Part shown: positions 1 through 10,297 of the stretch, one piece after another
Layout of the letters: each line of letters opens with the position of its first letter
How positions within the stretch are numbered: position 1 is the first letter of the stretch
NCBI GenBank assembly: GCA_947456815.1
Contig: CANGTL010000003.1
Span: forward strand, 30,158 to 94,157
From: Flavobacteriaceae bacterium
Lineage (GTDB): Bacteria; Bacteroidota; Bacteroidia; Flavobacteriales; Flavobacteriaceae
DNA length: 64,000 nucleotides
Direction of reading: 5' to 3'
Position numbers and translations under genes: made by a program
The notes under the pieces: generated by a model
What the model was told of the DNA's origin: nothing
What the model saw: the letters and a program-made list of their open reading frames with translations, nothing else
Database searches by the model: none

Positions 1-1
1 T

Positions 2-379
2 ATGCTTTTTGTTTTAAAGGCAACTGGTTGGACAGATGAATTAGAAATGCAAGTGAAAATAGATGAAGTCTTAGACAAAGTTGATTTGAAATCGATTGCT
101 GAAAAAATGCCTCATCAGTTGTCGGGAGGAGAACAACAGCGCGTTGCTATTGCTCGAGCTTTGCTTAATGACCCCGAATTAATTCTCGCAGACGAGCCAA
201 CTGGAAATCTCGATCCACAAACCAGCGTTGAAGTCATGGAAGTTTTACGCAAGATCAATTCTAATGGAAAAACCGTAATTATGGCAACACACGACTATGC
301 TTTATTGATGAAATATCCATCGAAGACTTTAAAATGTGAAGACAATAAAGTGTTTGAAGTTGTTCAAAGAACGGTTTAA
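2..379 (+). CDS. ftsE: ABC transporter ATP-binding protein, FtsE-like (partial; 5' end lies outside window)
   Basis: ABC signature LSGGEQQRVAIARALLNDPELILADEPTGNLD with Walker B and H-loop (MATHDY); N-terminal part with Walker A missing at window edge. Confidence 0.8.
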   Translation: MLFVLKATGWTDELEMQVKIDEVLDKVDLKSIAEKMPHQLSGGEQQRVAIARALLNDPELILADEPTGNLDPQTSVEVMEVLRKINSNGKTVIMATHDYALLMKYPSKTLKCEDNKVFEVVQRTV

Positions 380-1275
380 TGCTTTCGATATTAATACCAA
401 CGTATAATTATAATACTTTCCCTCTAGTAAAGGAATTGCACAATCAGATTTCATTGGAGAACATTGATTTTGAAATTATTGTGTCCGATGATGCTTCGAC
501 AGACTCAGCCATTATCAAAGAAAATGAAAAAATCGTTGGTCTAAGCAATTGCTACTATCTTTCAAATGTTGAAAATTTAGGAAGAGGATCGAACAGAAAT
601 AAGCTCTGTCAAAAAGCACGATGCGAATGGCTATTGCTTTTAGATTGTGATACTATGCCGGACTCTTCTTCTTTCATTAAGAACTATTTGGATTGCATTA
701 ATAGTAATAACGGCGCTGTCTTTTTTGGCGGCATAGCCTACTACGATAATAAACCGCTTGGGGAAGAAATACTTCGTTGGACTTACGGTCGAAAAAGAGA
801 AGCCATTCCACTTTTGACAAGACAAAAAAAAACATACGAAACAGCGCTTGTTTCTAATATTCTGCTTAAAAAACAAATATTACTTAAATATCCTTTCAAT
901 CCCTCTATTTATGAATATGGATTCGAGGATTTTGTTTTTATATCGGACCTGAAAAAAAATGGAATTCCTATAATTCACATTGAAAATCCAGCTTATCACC
1001 TCAACTTGGAAACTTCGATTGTATTCTTGAGTAAGCATCTTAGTGCTATCGACAATCTGAATAGTCTTATCATTCAAGGAATTATCAAGTCTAATGAAAC
1101 TGCATTGGGTAAAACGCATGAAACAATCAAGCGTCTAATGTTACAGCGAATTGTTGTGCTCTTTTTTAACTTATCTAAACAGCAGCTAAGACAAAATCTC
1201 TTATCAAAGAATCCATCGCTAGTCTTGTTTGACTTCTATAAATTAGGTTACTTTTGTAGCATCAAAAATCTATAA
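379..1275 (+). CDS. Glycosyltransferase family 2 protein
   Basis: N-terminal SILIPTYNYN and IIVSDDAST..., DCDTMPD (GT-A DxD-like). Start overlaps the preceding stop (TAATG). Confidence 0.8.
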   Translation: MLSILIPTYNYNTFPLVKELHNQISLENIDFEIIVSDDASTDSAIIKENEKIVGLSNCYYLSNVENLGRGSNRNKLCQKARCEWLLLLDCDTMPDSSSFIKNYLDCINSNNGAVFFGGIAYYDNKPLGEEILRWTYGRKREAIPLLTRQKKTYETALVSNILLKKQILLKYPFNPSIYEYGFEDFVFISDLKKNGIPIIHIENPAYHLNLETSIVFLSKHLSAIDNLNSLIIQGIIKSNETALGKTHETIKRLMLQRIVVLFFNLSKQQLRQNLLSKNPSLVLFDFYKLGYFCSIKNL

Positions 1276-2199
1276 ATGCCTTTTTTTTCAATTATCATTC
1301 CTGTTTATAACAAAGAGACTTTCCTTGAAAACACGATAAAAAGTGTTCTTCAACAAAGTTTTACGGATTTCGAATTGATTGTCATCAACGACGGTTCGAC
1401 CGATAATAGTGAAAGTAAAATCAAATCTTTTTCCGACCCTAGAATTAAGTACCTCAAAAAAGAAAACGGCGGTGTATCAACAGCGAGAAATCTAGGAATA
1501 GAAACGGCTGCCGCATCATACATCACTTTTATCGATGCCGATGATTATTGGTATCCAAATTTCTTAGAAGAAATGGTGTCTTCAATTGAGCAATTTCCAG
1601 ACCAGCACATTTTTTCTGCAGCCATTGAAGTAGAAACTGAAAAAACCGTATTTCCGGCGCAATATTCAATTGTAAAAGAAAAAGAAAAAGAGGTTGTCAA
1701 TTATTTTGACGCCAGTATGAAAACAACGGCAATTTGCACTTCTTGCGCCGTTTTTCATAAAAGCGTCTTTGAAAAAGTGGGCAATTTTGATGTTGACATT
1801 AGAAGTGGGCAAGACACCGACATGTGGATTAGAATTGGCCTACGCTATCCTATCGTTTTTAGTTGGAAAATTTTGGCTCGTTATGTTTATGATGCTCAAA
1901 GCCTTTCTAAGAAAAAAGAATATCTTAATAAGAAAATGAATTTTTCTAAATTCGAAATGTTAGAAAAAACAAACGAAAGACTGAAGAAGTTTCTAGATCT
2001 TAATCTATTTTCATTTGCTATTAGATCTAAACTAGCAAATGACAAAGCTAACTTTAAAGTTTACTATGATAAAATCAATCTCAAGGACCTTAATTTTAAG
2101 AAAAGGATTTTGCTAGAATTGCCCGGTTTTGGTTTACAATTCCTAGTCAGACTTAATCTATTTTTGGTTCAACTTGGCATAAAAAAATCTGTATTCTAG
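1276..2199 (+). CDS. Glycosyltransferase family 2 protein
   Basis: FSIIIPVYNKETFLENTIKSVLQQSFTDFELIVINDGSTDNS ... GGVSTARNLGI ... FIDADDYW, classic GT2. Confidence 0.9.
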   Translation: MPFFSIIIPVYNKETFLENTIKSVLQQSFTDFELIVINDGSTDNSESKIKSFSDPRIKYLKKENGGVSTARNLGIETAAASYITFIDADDYWYPNFLEEMVSSIEQFPDQHIFSAAIEVETEKTVFPAQYSIVKEKEKEVVNYFDASMKTTAICTSCAVFHKSVFEKVGNFDVDIRSGQDTDMWIRIGLRYPIVFSWKILARYVYDAQSLSKKKEYLNKKMNFSKFEMLEKTNERLKKFLDLNLFSFAIRSKLANDKANFKVYYDKINLKDLNFKKRILLELPGFGLQFLVRLNLFLVQLGIKKSVF

Positions 2200-2200
2200 A

Positions 2201-3292
2201 TTACTTTGTTAATATTCGAAGCCACTGCTTTTTCACTTCTTCAACCGACAAATTCGCGACACTATCAACAGCATTCAATTTGATTCTGTTATACAATTCT
2301 TGGTCTAATAGAAATCTATTCATTGCATTTGCAAATACCTCACTATTGTGGTTCTCGACTAGCAAACCATTTACCTCATTTTGAATAATTTCTTTTGGCC
2401 CTGACTGACAATTTACCGAAATAACCGGAGTTCCCAGCGCGAGTGATTCGATGATTACCAACGGAAAACCTTCATTCCTGCTCGTTAAAGTGGTAAATAG
2501 TGCGCCTTTAACATACGGGAATGGATTTGCCATTTTGGACTTAAAAATAACCTTATCTTGTAACTGAAGATTGCCAACTTTTTCCTTTATCGTGTCAAGA
2601 TCTTTTCCGTCACCAATGATATATAAATCGATTCCATTTTCGGGCAAAAGAGAGCGAGCGTAACTCTCAATAAGCAATGAGTAGTTTTTATGGGCATCAT
2701 CAATCCGTCCGTAGGCAAGGATAAATTTTCCACTTATCACCATTTCTTCCGCCATGTTATTCAACTTAATAAGGTCTACAGGATTGTAGAGCGTTAGCGT
2801 ATTTTGGTAATTATACTTATCGACTATCTGCCGCTCTATTTCTTTCGAAACGGCAATGATATATGGGGATTTGCGATAAATCTTTCGAGCGAGTTCAAAT
2901 CTTCTTGGAAAATATTTTTCAATTTTAAAATTGTGAACAAGATAAATTGTTCTCTCTGGCTTATAAATAAAGTTTGAAATAATCCATTCGGATAGATTGG
3001 AAGTTCTAATTCGATTATCAATAATCCAATCAAATTGAAATTGTTTGATATAATTTCTTAATGCAATGGAACGTTTAACTCGCCCAAGAATTGAATCGTC
3101 TTTTTTTTTCAAAAGCCCTAAATTGAGCAACTTACCGTCAAACTCATATTCAATTTCATCCAAAATAGTAATCACATGAATTTCAAATCCCAATTGCACT
3201 AACATTTTCGAAAGTAAAGCACTAAATCGCTCCATACCACCGTTTGCTAACGAACTTGTTACAATAGCGATTTTAATTTTCGTGTTACTCAT
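2201..3292 (-). CDS. Glycosyltransferase family 4 protein
   Basis: SSLANGGMERF N-terminus; C-terminal GRIDDAHKNYSLLIESYA and SRNEGFPLVIIESLALGTPVIS (EX7E motif). Confidence 0.88.
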   Translation of the reverse strand: MSNTKIKIAIVTSSLANGGMERFSALLSKMLVQLGFEIHVITILDEIEYEFDGKLLNLGLLKKKDDSILGRVKRSIALRNYIKQFQFDWIIDNRIRTSNLSEWIISNFIYKPERTIYLVHNFKIEKYFPRRFELARKIYRKSPYIIAVSKEIERQIVDKYNYQNTLTLYNPVDLIKLNNMAEEMVISGKFILAYGRIDDAHKNYSLLIESYARSLLPENGIDLYIIGDGKDLDTIKEKVGNLQLQDKVIFKSKMANPFPYVKGALFTTLTSRNEGFPLVIIESLALGTPVISVNCQSGPKEIIQNEVNGLLVENHNSEVFANAMNRFLLDQELYNRIKLNAVDSVANLSVEEVKKQWLRILTK

Positions 3293-3334
3293 TAATTGTC
3301 AAATAGTGAATATATTTGTCAAAGATAGCAATAT

Positions 3335-4492
3335 ATGAACATTTTACTTGTAGGAGAATATAGTCGTCTTCATAATTCTTTAAAGGAAGGTTTACAGCAA
3401 TTGGGACACCAAGTTGTGATTATGGGATTTAGGGACAGTTTCAAGCACTTTCCGGTAGATTTGCCTTTAGAACAAAAATGGAATACCGGTTTTCTAAAAA
3501 AAATAAAAGTAGCAGTTTACAAACTGACTGGATTCAATATCACTTCATGGCATACCTATCGTCAGTTTAAAAATTATGAGAAGCAGCTATCAAACTTTGA
3601 TGTTGTGCAGCTCATCAATGAAAATGCTTTTTACTGTGGCTATTATTTCGAAAAAAAAATGTTGCAGTTTCTATTTGAAAATAATAAGAAAGTCTTCCTC
3701 ATGTGCTGTGGTACGGATTATTTGACCGTGAAATATTACTTTGAAAATCCTTCTTTTATGTCTTTATTGCCTCCCTATTTTGAAGGAAAAGTTGAGCCAA
3801 AAGATTTTGACGGAGTGTTGAAATTTCGAAGAAACAACTACAAAAAAATACACGAATACATCTATCAAAATATTCAGGGAGTAATTGCTTCTGATATCGA
3901 TTATCATATTCCGATGCAAGGTGAAGAAAAATATTTAGGCATGATTCCAAATCCAATAAATACAGACAAAATAGTCTACGTTGCAAATGAAATTCGCGAT
4001 AAGATTGTCATTTTTCACGGAATTAATTCTGAAAGTTACTACAAGAAAGGGAACGATTACTTTGAAAAAGCACTTGCAATTATTGAAAAAAAATACCCAG
4101 ATCAAGTTGAAATTATCACCACCCGAAGCGTACCATATAGTCAATATATCGAATTATATGACCGCGCTCATATTTTATTAGATATGGTGTATGGCTACGA
4201 CCAAGGGTTTCATGCTCTTGAAGCAATGGCTAAGGGAAAAGTAGTATTTACTTGTGCGGAAAAAGAATTTTATGACTACTACGGACTCCAAGAACTTGTT
4301 AATATCAATGCCCGTCCAGATGTAACTTATTTGGTTGACCAACTAAGCCACTTAATTGACAATCCCAATGAAATTATCGAAATTGGCAAGCGAGCACGAA
4401 AATTTGTCGAGAAAGAACACAATCATATCTCGGTCGCTTCACAATATTGTTCGATTTGGATCTCGCCTAAAAATCAACAAAAAGCAAATTAG
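3335..4492 (+). CDS. Glycosyltransferase (GT-B fold, GT4-like)
   Basis: MNILLVGEYSRLHNSLKEGLQQLGHQV N-terminus; C-terminal YDQGFHALEAMAKGKVVFT resembling the GT4 donor-binding motif. Confidence 0.72.
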   Translation: MNILLVGEYSRLHNSLKEGLQQLGHQVVIMGFRDSFKHFPVDLPLEQKWNTGFLKKIKVAVYKLTGFNITSWHTYRQFKNYEKQLSNFDVVQLINENAFYCGYYFEKKMLQFLFENNKKVFLMCCGTDYLTVKYYFENPSFMSLLPPYFEGKVEPKDFDGVLKFRRNNYKKIHEYIYQNIQGVIASDIDYHIPMQGEEKYLGMIPNPINTDKIVYVANEIRDKIVIFHGINSESYYKKGNDYFEKALAIIEKKYPDQVEIITTRSVPYSQYIELYDRAHILLDMVYGYDQGFHALEAMAKGKVVFTCAEKEFYDYYGLQELVNINARPDVTYLVDQLSHLIDNPNEIIEIGKRARKFVEKEHNHISVASQYCSIWISPKNQQKAN

Positions 4493-4875
4493 TTTTGCGC
4501 TAAGACCACATCTTTTCTTCTTTTACTAGAAAAATTAGCAGGATATTTCTTTTTGTGTTCGTTAATCAAGGTATAAGGTTCATCATTTGTAAATCCATCT
4601 ATGACAACATAACTATTGTTATTTAAACAATACCCTCTATAATTTGCTGGAAGGAAATCCGATGTTATCCACTCACCTTCTTTCATATATAGGTATTTTG
4701 CGGTGCAAGTATCATAATACGCTTGTAAATTGGGGTAATAATAATAGCGTACGGCAGGAATGGCTTTAGTAGTCTTCTTCTGATAAACATAGACGTTTTC
4801 TAACTTAATCTGTGCAAAAGTGGACTGTATGAGCAGAAATAAGATGATCTGAAGTAATCTAACCCTAGCTTTCAT
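4489..4875 (-). CDS. Hypothetical secreted protein
   Basis: 128-aa ORF with signal-peptide-like N-terminus (ARVRLLQIILFLLIQSTFAQ); convergent 4-bp overlap with the upstream GT gene. Confidence 0.55.
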   Translation of the reverse strand: MKARVRLLQIILFLLIQSTFAQIKLENVYVYQKKTTKAIPAVRYYYYPNLQAYYDTCTAKYLYMKEGEWITSDFLPANYRGYCLNNNSYVVIDGFTNDEPYTLINEHKKKYPANFSSKRRKDVVLAQN

Positions 4876-5192
4876 AACATGACTATTAAAATTAATAAAT
4901 CACATACGATTTGGGTACATTAAAGTTAAGACATTCTTGCTCAAATAGCTAAAAAAAAAGTTGACTTGTAGTATTTCGACGTTGAACAACGTAAAAATCT
5001 CTTTTTTCGATAGAAACTTGATAGTAAAATCCAATCTGTTAAAGTTTGACGTCGTTTGTCGGTTATTTTTTTTTGAGAAATTATAAAAGACTAATTTGGC
5101 TAATTGTTTAAATACAAATGATTTAGTCAATTTTATCCCCAAAATTTACTTGTGAAAAATTGTTTTAAGAAAAAGACCTAAAATGAAAAGTT

Positions 5193-5768
5193 ATGGAAAA
5201 TGCAAGAAAATCAGACGAGAATTTTCCTGAAAAAAGGGAAAATGAAATCAAATCGATAAAACCAAAATTTCAGGGCGAAGCTGGACTCCGTGATTTGTTT
5301 CTTCAAGAACTTAAATCGATGTATTATGTTGAGAAAGTTGTTGCGAAATCTTTCCCGAAAATCATCAAGAATTCATGCAATTTTGAGTTGATTGAAGCGA
5401 TTTACATTCATCAGGAAGACACTCAAAAACAAGTGCTGCGCATAGAAGAATCATTCGACCTGCTTAAGGAGAAAAGCATCCTTGCGCCTTGCATGGCCAT
5501 CGACGCCATGGTTTCTGAACTCGACGAAATGATCGAAATTACAAAGTTTGGAATGATTCGAGATGCAGGAATCATTTTGTCTCTACACAAAATAGAGCAT
5601 TATGAAATAGCCTCCTATAGCATATTGACGGTTTACGCTGAAAACCTCAGAGAAACCAAATTACTAGAATTATTTGAAAAGTCACTCAATGAAGAAAAAG
5701 TAGCACAAATGCGCTTGGCAAAAATAGCAAACACGATTCAGTTCTATTCGCCAGATTCCTTAGTTTGA
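5193..5768 (+). CDS. YciE/YciF-like ferritin-like DUF892 protein
   Basis: LRDLFLQELKSMYYVEKVVAKSFPKI...IHQEDTQKQVLRIEESFDLL...ALHKIEHYEIASY-type pattern typical of DUF892. Confidence 0.8.
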   Translation: MENARKSDENFPEKRENEIKSIKPKFQGEAGLRDLFLQELKSMYYVEKVVAKSFPKIIKNSCNFELIEAIYIHQEDTQKQVLRIEESFDLLKEKSILAPCMAIDAMVSELDEMIEITKFGMIRDAGIILSLHKIEHYEIASYSILTVYAENLRETKLLELFEKSLNEEKVAQMRLAKIANTIQFYSPDSLV

Positions 5769-5770
5769 CA

Positions 5771-6226
5771 TCATTTTGTAAAGCTTGATTCATATAATTG
5801 AATCCACCTATCAGTAGTTAGTTTAGCAACTAACGCTCCTATCAGCGTATATGGGATTTCATTCATTTTCTTGAAACGAATACAGCTCTTTCCCATATCT
5901 AACTTCGATTTTACGTGATTAGGATATTCTGCAACAAACCAATTTAGCAGTTGGGGATCAGCATAAATTCCCATATGATAGAACGAAATATTATTCTTCT
6001 GTGAAGCCAAACCCATTAATGGCAGCGGTAGTTTTGGGTCGCAATGATAACCTTTCGGATAAATTGAATGCGGAACAACATAACCCAACATCCCATAATT
6101 CATCACTTCTTCAAAACCTACCGGAAGATTTTGAAGGATTGCTTCTCTAATTTTCAAGATCGCCTCTTTACGCTCTTCTGGCAAACTCTCGATGTATTCG
6201 AGAGGATTTTTTGCGGTTGATTGCAT
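5771..6226 (-). CDS. DUF1801 domain-containing protein
   Basis: SLPEERKEAILKIREAILQNLPVGFEEVMNYGMLGYVVPHS...GKSCIRFKKMNEIP, typical DUF1801. Confidence 0.78.
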   Translation of the reverse strand: MQSTAKNPLEYIESLPEERKEAILKIREAILQNLPVGFEEVMNYGMLGYVVPHSIYPKGYHCDPKLPLPLMGLASQKNNISFYHMGIYADPQLLNWFVAEYPNHVKSKLDMGKSCIRFKKMNEIPYTLIGALVAKLTTDRWIQLYESSFTK

Positions 6227-6306
6227 GATTGTTCTGGTTTTAGAATTGCAATTTAGAAATATTTTATAAATAAATTTACTTACTTTTAGCCAATCAATAG
6301 TATTCT

Positions 6307-7383
6307 ATGAGTCATAATGTTATCCGCAAAGACAAGACTTGTCTTAACTGTCGTCACGTTGTACAAGAGCGCTTCTGTCCGAATTGCGGACAAGAAAACA
6401 TAGAAAGCCGCAAGACATTTCACCAGCTATTTGTTCATTTCTTCGAAGATTTAACGCACTATGAAAATGCGTTTTGGAGAACTATTAAGCATTTATTATT
6501 CAAGCCAGCGGCTTTAACTAAAGAATATCTTTCAGGCAAACGTTTATCGTATTTGGCACCAGTGAGACTTTACATTTTTATCAGTTTCATTACTTTCTTC
6601 TTAATGACTTCACTTCCTAATACTGATTATAATTTAATTAATGTCAAAAAGAAAACAACGACAACGAAGTCTGGTTCTAATGTAAAAATTACTACGACAG
6701 AGAATGTCAGTATTGATGAGTTGATTGAGTCAGAAAAATCACGGCAGCAAATTGAAGATTCCATTCAATACAGTATTGCAAAAGAAAAAAACAAGAAAAA
6801 AGAGAAGTATGACAATATGTTTAATTTCGGTTTTGAATCTCAAGAGGAACTCGATTCGTTACAAAAATTTGGTCCTGAAGAAGATCGATTAGATGCAGTT
6901 GGATACTGGTTTGTTAAGAAGGCACTTGAAGTCAAAAAAAACAATACCAGCGAAGAACTAGTTGAAAAATTTAAAGAATCTTTTGTACACAACTTCTCTA
7001 AAACATTGTTCATATACATGCCGCTTTTTGCCATTTTCCTATGGCTATTTCATAGCAAGAAGCGCTGGTATTACTTCGATCACGGCATATTCACTTTGCA
7101 CTATTTTTCGTTTTTATTGCTTGTAACTTTAGTTGTTTTCCTGTTTAGTAAATTCTTGTCACTGTTTGGTAGTTCAGTGATAGCTGATACTTTAAAAGAA
7201 ATCGTTGATTTTGTTTCTATACTATGGATGTTTTACTACTTTTTCCCAGCGCATCATCGATTTTACGGCGAATCCAGAGGGGTTTCTTTTATCAAAAGTA
7301 TCGCCTTATTTGTGATCAATATGATCTTCATCATTATAATAATCTCTTTATTTGCACTTTACACCTTTATTAATATTAAATAA
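6307..7383 (+). CDS. DUF3667 domain-containing membrane protein with N-terminal zinc ribbon
   Basis: CLNCRHVVQERFCPNCGQ zinc ribbon, TFHQLFVHFFEDLTHYENAFWRTIKHLLFKPAALTKEYLSGKR, then several TM segments. Confidence 0.82.
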   Translation: MSHNVIRKDKTCLNCRHVVQERFCPNCGQENIESRKTFHQLFVHFFEDLTHYENAFWRTIKHLLFKPAALTKEYLSGKRLSYLAPVRLYIFISFITFFLMTSLPNTDYNLINVKKKTTTTKSGSNVKITTTENVSIDELIESEKSRQQIEDSIQYSIAKEKNKKKEKYDNMFNFGFESQEELDSLQKFGPEEDRLDAVGYWFVKKALEVKKNNTSEELVEKFKESFVHNFSKTLFIYMPLFAIFLWLFHSKKRWYYFDHGIFTLHYFSFLLLVTLVVFLFSKFLSLFGSSVIADTLKEIVDFVSILWMFYYFFPAHHRFYGESRGVSFIKSIALFVINMIFIIIIISLFALYTFINIK

Positions 7384-7386
7384 ACA

Positions 7387-8403
7387 ATGAAAAAAATTCT
7401 ATTTCCAATAATCTGTTATCTTGTTGTAATCAGTTGTGCCACCAAAAATAAAAGCACTCCTGATTATATTGCAAATTACATCAACTCGATTTCGTCTGAC
7501 AACCTCAAAAAAAATCTTACAGTAATTGCCTCTGATGAAATGGAGGGCAGAGAAACTGGTTCAGAAGGACAAAAAAAAGCCGGACGGTATCTTATCGAAC
7601 AACACAAAGCAAATGGACTCACATTTCCGAAAGGTGCCAGCAGTTTTTATCAACCGATTCCTGCCGCTTTTCTAAATGCCAAATACAATGAAAACCTTCC
7701 GGATTCGGAAAACATTTGGACATTTATAGAAGGTTCGGAAAAGCCTAATGAAATTGTTGTGGTTTCCGCGCATTATGATCACGTCGGTGTCAAAAAAGGA
7801 GAAGTCTATAACGGTGCGGATGACGATGGTTCTGGAACAGTGGCACTGATTGAAATTGCCAAAGCATTTCAAAAAGCAAAAAAAGAAGGTCATGGACCTA
7901 AGCGATCGATTCTTATTTTGCATGTAACCGGAGAGGAACACGGGCTTCATGGTTCGCGATATTATTCTGAAAACCCATTATTTCCTTTAGCGAGTACCGT
8001 TGCTGATGTCAATATTGATATGATAGGAAGACATGACGAATTTCATCCAGATAGCAGCGATTACATCTATCTAATTGGTTCTGATTACTTATCTACTGAT
8101 TTATTTAATGTTTGCGAAGAAACCAACAAAAAATATGGAAATCTTACACTAGATTATAAATACAATGATCGCGCTGATCCGAATCGCTTTTATTACCGGT
8201 CCGATCATTACAACTTCGCCAAAAATGGAATTCCTTCTGTTTTTCTTTTTACAGGCGTACACGAGGATTATCACAAACCTGGTGATGACGTTGATAAAAT
8301 CGAATTCGATGCCTTGACCAAACGAACAAAATATGCATTCGCTATCGCATGGGAAATTGCGAATAGAGAGAAACGATTGGTTGTTGATAAAGACGGGAAG
8401 TAA
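7387..8403 (+). CDS. M28 family metallopeptidase, lipoprotein-like
   Basis: Lipobox-like VISCA; M28 motifs VVVSAHYDHVG, NGADDDGSGTVALIEIA, TGEEHGLHGSRYY. Confidence 0.9.
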   Translation: MKKILFPIICYLVVISCATKNKSTPDYIANYINSISSDNLKKNLTVIASDEMEGRETGSEGQKKAGRYLIEQHKANGLTFPKGASSFYQPIPAAFLNAKYNENLPDSENIWTFIEGSEKPNEIVVVSAHYDHVGVKKGEVYNGADDDGSGTVALIEIAKAFQKAKKEGHGPKRSILILHVTGEEHGLHGSRYYSENPLFPLASTVADVNIDMIGRHDEFHPDSSDYIYLIGSDYLSTDLFNVCEETNKKYGNLTLDYKYNDRADPNRFYYRSDHYNFAKNGIPSVFLFTGVHEDYHKPGDDVDKIEFDALTKRTKYAFAIAWEIANREKRLVVDKDGK

Positions 8404-8448
8404 TCGAAGATTTCTAATATCAACACTAACATTCAACAATTACTTTTT

Positions 8449-9375
8449 ATGAAAAAATATGGTATTTTAATCTTGATGGTTTTTATTCATGTGAATATAA
8501 ACGTACAAAACTTATACAGCAAAGCGTTTGGTAATCCAAAAGACAAGCCCCTTCTTTTTCTCCACGGCGGACCCGGTTACAATTGTGCTGGATTTGAAGT
8601 CGCAGCAGCGCAAGTCCTAGCCGACAACGGATTCTATGTTATTGTATACGATCGTAGAGGGGAAGGAAGATCAACAGACGCCAGTGCAAAATTCAATTTT
8701 ATAGAAACTTTTGCAGATATTAATTTGATTCTAAATCAATATAACGTAAAAAAAGCAACGCTCATTGGTCACAGTTTTGGTGGCATTGTTGGTACGCTAT
8801 TTATGAAGCAATATCCAGAGAAAGTAAATGCACTTTTTTTGGTTGGAGCACCAGTATCGTTGCAGGAAACATTCAAAACGATTTTGAAATCGTCGAGAAA
8901 AATCTACGAAAGCAACAACGATAAGACCAATTTGAACTATATTGATATGATTGAAAAAATGAATCCGACATCAGCGGAATATTATGCCTATTCGTTCGGT
9001 CATGCCATGCAAAATGGCTTTTATACTCCCAAGAAAATGAGTGATGACGCGAAAGCAATCTACGGAAATGCTACAAAAGACCCGGCATTTACCTATGCTT
9101 CCAAAATGACTTACGATGCGCCACAAGGTTTTTTGAAAAACGAAAGCTACACGTCCATCGACTTGACTAATGATCTCAAATCATTGGTTGCAAGTAGCTT
9201 TAAAATCTTCGGCTTGTACGGTAAAGACGATGGCTTGTATTCGCCAGAGCAAGTAAAACAGCTACAAGAATTATTGGGAAATGATAAAGTAGATTATATC
9301 GATGATTGTTCCCATAGTGTTTTCATTGACCAGCAAAAACGATTTATTGCGTTTCTAAAATTAAATTCCAAGTAA
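8449..9375 (+). CDS. Alpha/beta hydrolase
   Basis: LLFLHGGPGYN, IVYDRRGEGRS, LIGHSFGGIVG nucleophile elbow, C-terminal DDCSHSVFID. Confidence 0.88.
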   Translation: MKKYGILILMVFIHVNINVQNLYSKAFGNPKDKPLLFLHGGPGYNCAGFEVAAAQVLADNGFYVIVYDRRGEGRSTDASAKFNFIETFADINLILNQYNVKKATLIGHSFGGIVGTLFMKQYPEKVNALFLVGAPVSLQETFKTILKSSRKIYESNNDKTNLNYIDMIEKMNPTSAEYYAYSFGHAMQNGFYTPKKMSDDAKAIYGNATKDPAFTYASKMTYDAPQGFLKNESYTSIDLTNDLKSLVASSFKIFGLYGKDDGLYSPEQVKQLQELLGNDKVDYIDDCSHSVFIDQQKRFIAFLKLNSK

Positions 9376-9396
9376 ACTCACGACAAAATCAACAAA

Positions 9397-9424
9397 AAAA
9401 GCTTCTAGTTTCCTAGAAGCTTTT
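9397..9424. terminator. Bidirectional Rho-independent terminator
   Basis: Perfect 12-bp stem AAAAGCTTCTAG / CTAGAAGCTTTT with TTTC loop, between the hydrolase gene and tRNA-His. Confidence 0.8.
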
Positions 9425-9431
9425 GCTTTTG

Positions 9432-9506
9432 GGTGGCTGACCGGGTTCGAACCGGCGACCCTCGGCACCACAAACCAATACTCTAACCAGCTGAGCTACA
9501 ACCACC
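9432..9506 (-). tRNA. trnH: tRNA-His (anticodon GTG)
   Basis: Reverse complement folds as a cloverleaf: anticodon loop TTGTGGT, T loop TTCGAAC, acceptor stem with extra G-1 opposite C73, diagnostic of tRNA-His. CCA is not encoded. Confidence 0.95.
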
Positions 9507-9567
9507 ATTTTTAACGAGTGCAAATGTATTGCAAAAGTTTTATTATACAAAGAAATAATTTAAAAAA

Positions 9568-10284
9568 TTAAATCAAATCCCCTAAGCTATTGACGCCCAA
9601 ATACCTTTCTACTGTGAAGCCTTCCGCATAATCTTTCCCAATCAGTCTGCCGAAATCTTGTGGGCGATAGTTCAAACTTTCCAAGAAATTTTTCGTCGCG
9701 ATTGGCGTTTCAGGCTCCTTGCTGTTCGGATCATAAAACTGCGAACTGTAGGCTAAAATTGCTTCAATTCTCTTTTCATTAAAGCCTGAAATATCCACGA
9801 CAAAATCAGGAGTTAAATTTTTCCATTGCAAATAATGAAAAACCGATTTTGGTCTCCAACCGTCTTGTTTATGTCCCTCATATTCCGTTTCAATCTTGAC
9901 CAAACCTGATAAAAAACATGCGTCAGAAACCAATTTGCTTCCTTTTCCGTGGTCGATATGTCTATCATCAACGGCATTACACAAGACAATTTCTGGTTGG
10001 TACTTACGTATCATTCTAATCACAGCCAATTGGTGCTCCTCGTCATTGACAAAAAAGCCATCTCTCATATTCAAGTTCTCTCGTATCTTGACACCCAGAA
10101 TTTCAGCGGCTTTCGCTGACTCCATATCTCTGGTTGCCGCAGTACCGCGAGTTCCTAATTCTCCTCTTGTCAGATCAACAATACCTACTTTTTTACCTAA
10201 AGCTACTTCTTTGGCAATGGTGCCTCCGCAACCTAATTCAACATCATCGGGATGTGCGCCAAAGGCTAATATGTCTAATTTCAT
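9568..10284 (-). CDS. bshB1: Bacillithiol biosynthesis deacetylase BshB1
   Basis: LDILAFGAHPDDVELGCGGTIAKE...VDLTRGELGTRGTAATRDMESAKAAEILG...DRHIDHGKGSKL, LmbE-like/BshB1. Confidence 0.9.
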   Translation of the reverse strand: MKLDILAFGAHPDDVELGCGGTIAKEVALGKKVGIVDLTRGELGTRGTAATRDMESAKAAEILGVKIRENLNMRDGFFVNDEEHQLAVIRMIRKYQPEIVLCNAVDDRHIDHGKGSKLVSDACFLSGLVKIETEYEGHKQDGWRPKSVFHYLQWKNLTPDFVVDISGFNEKRIEAILAYSSQFYDPNSKEPETPIATKNFLESLNYRPQDFGRLIGKDYAEGFTVERYLGVNSLGDLI

Positions 10285-10297
10285 AATTGATAATTGT

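Noticed and set aside
4980-4993. Short palindrome ACGTTGAACAACGT in the intergenic region before the DUF892 gene
   Set aside because: Only a 6-bp arm pair with no repeated copy or clear promoter context; likely chance.
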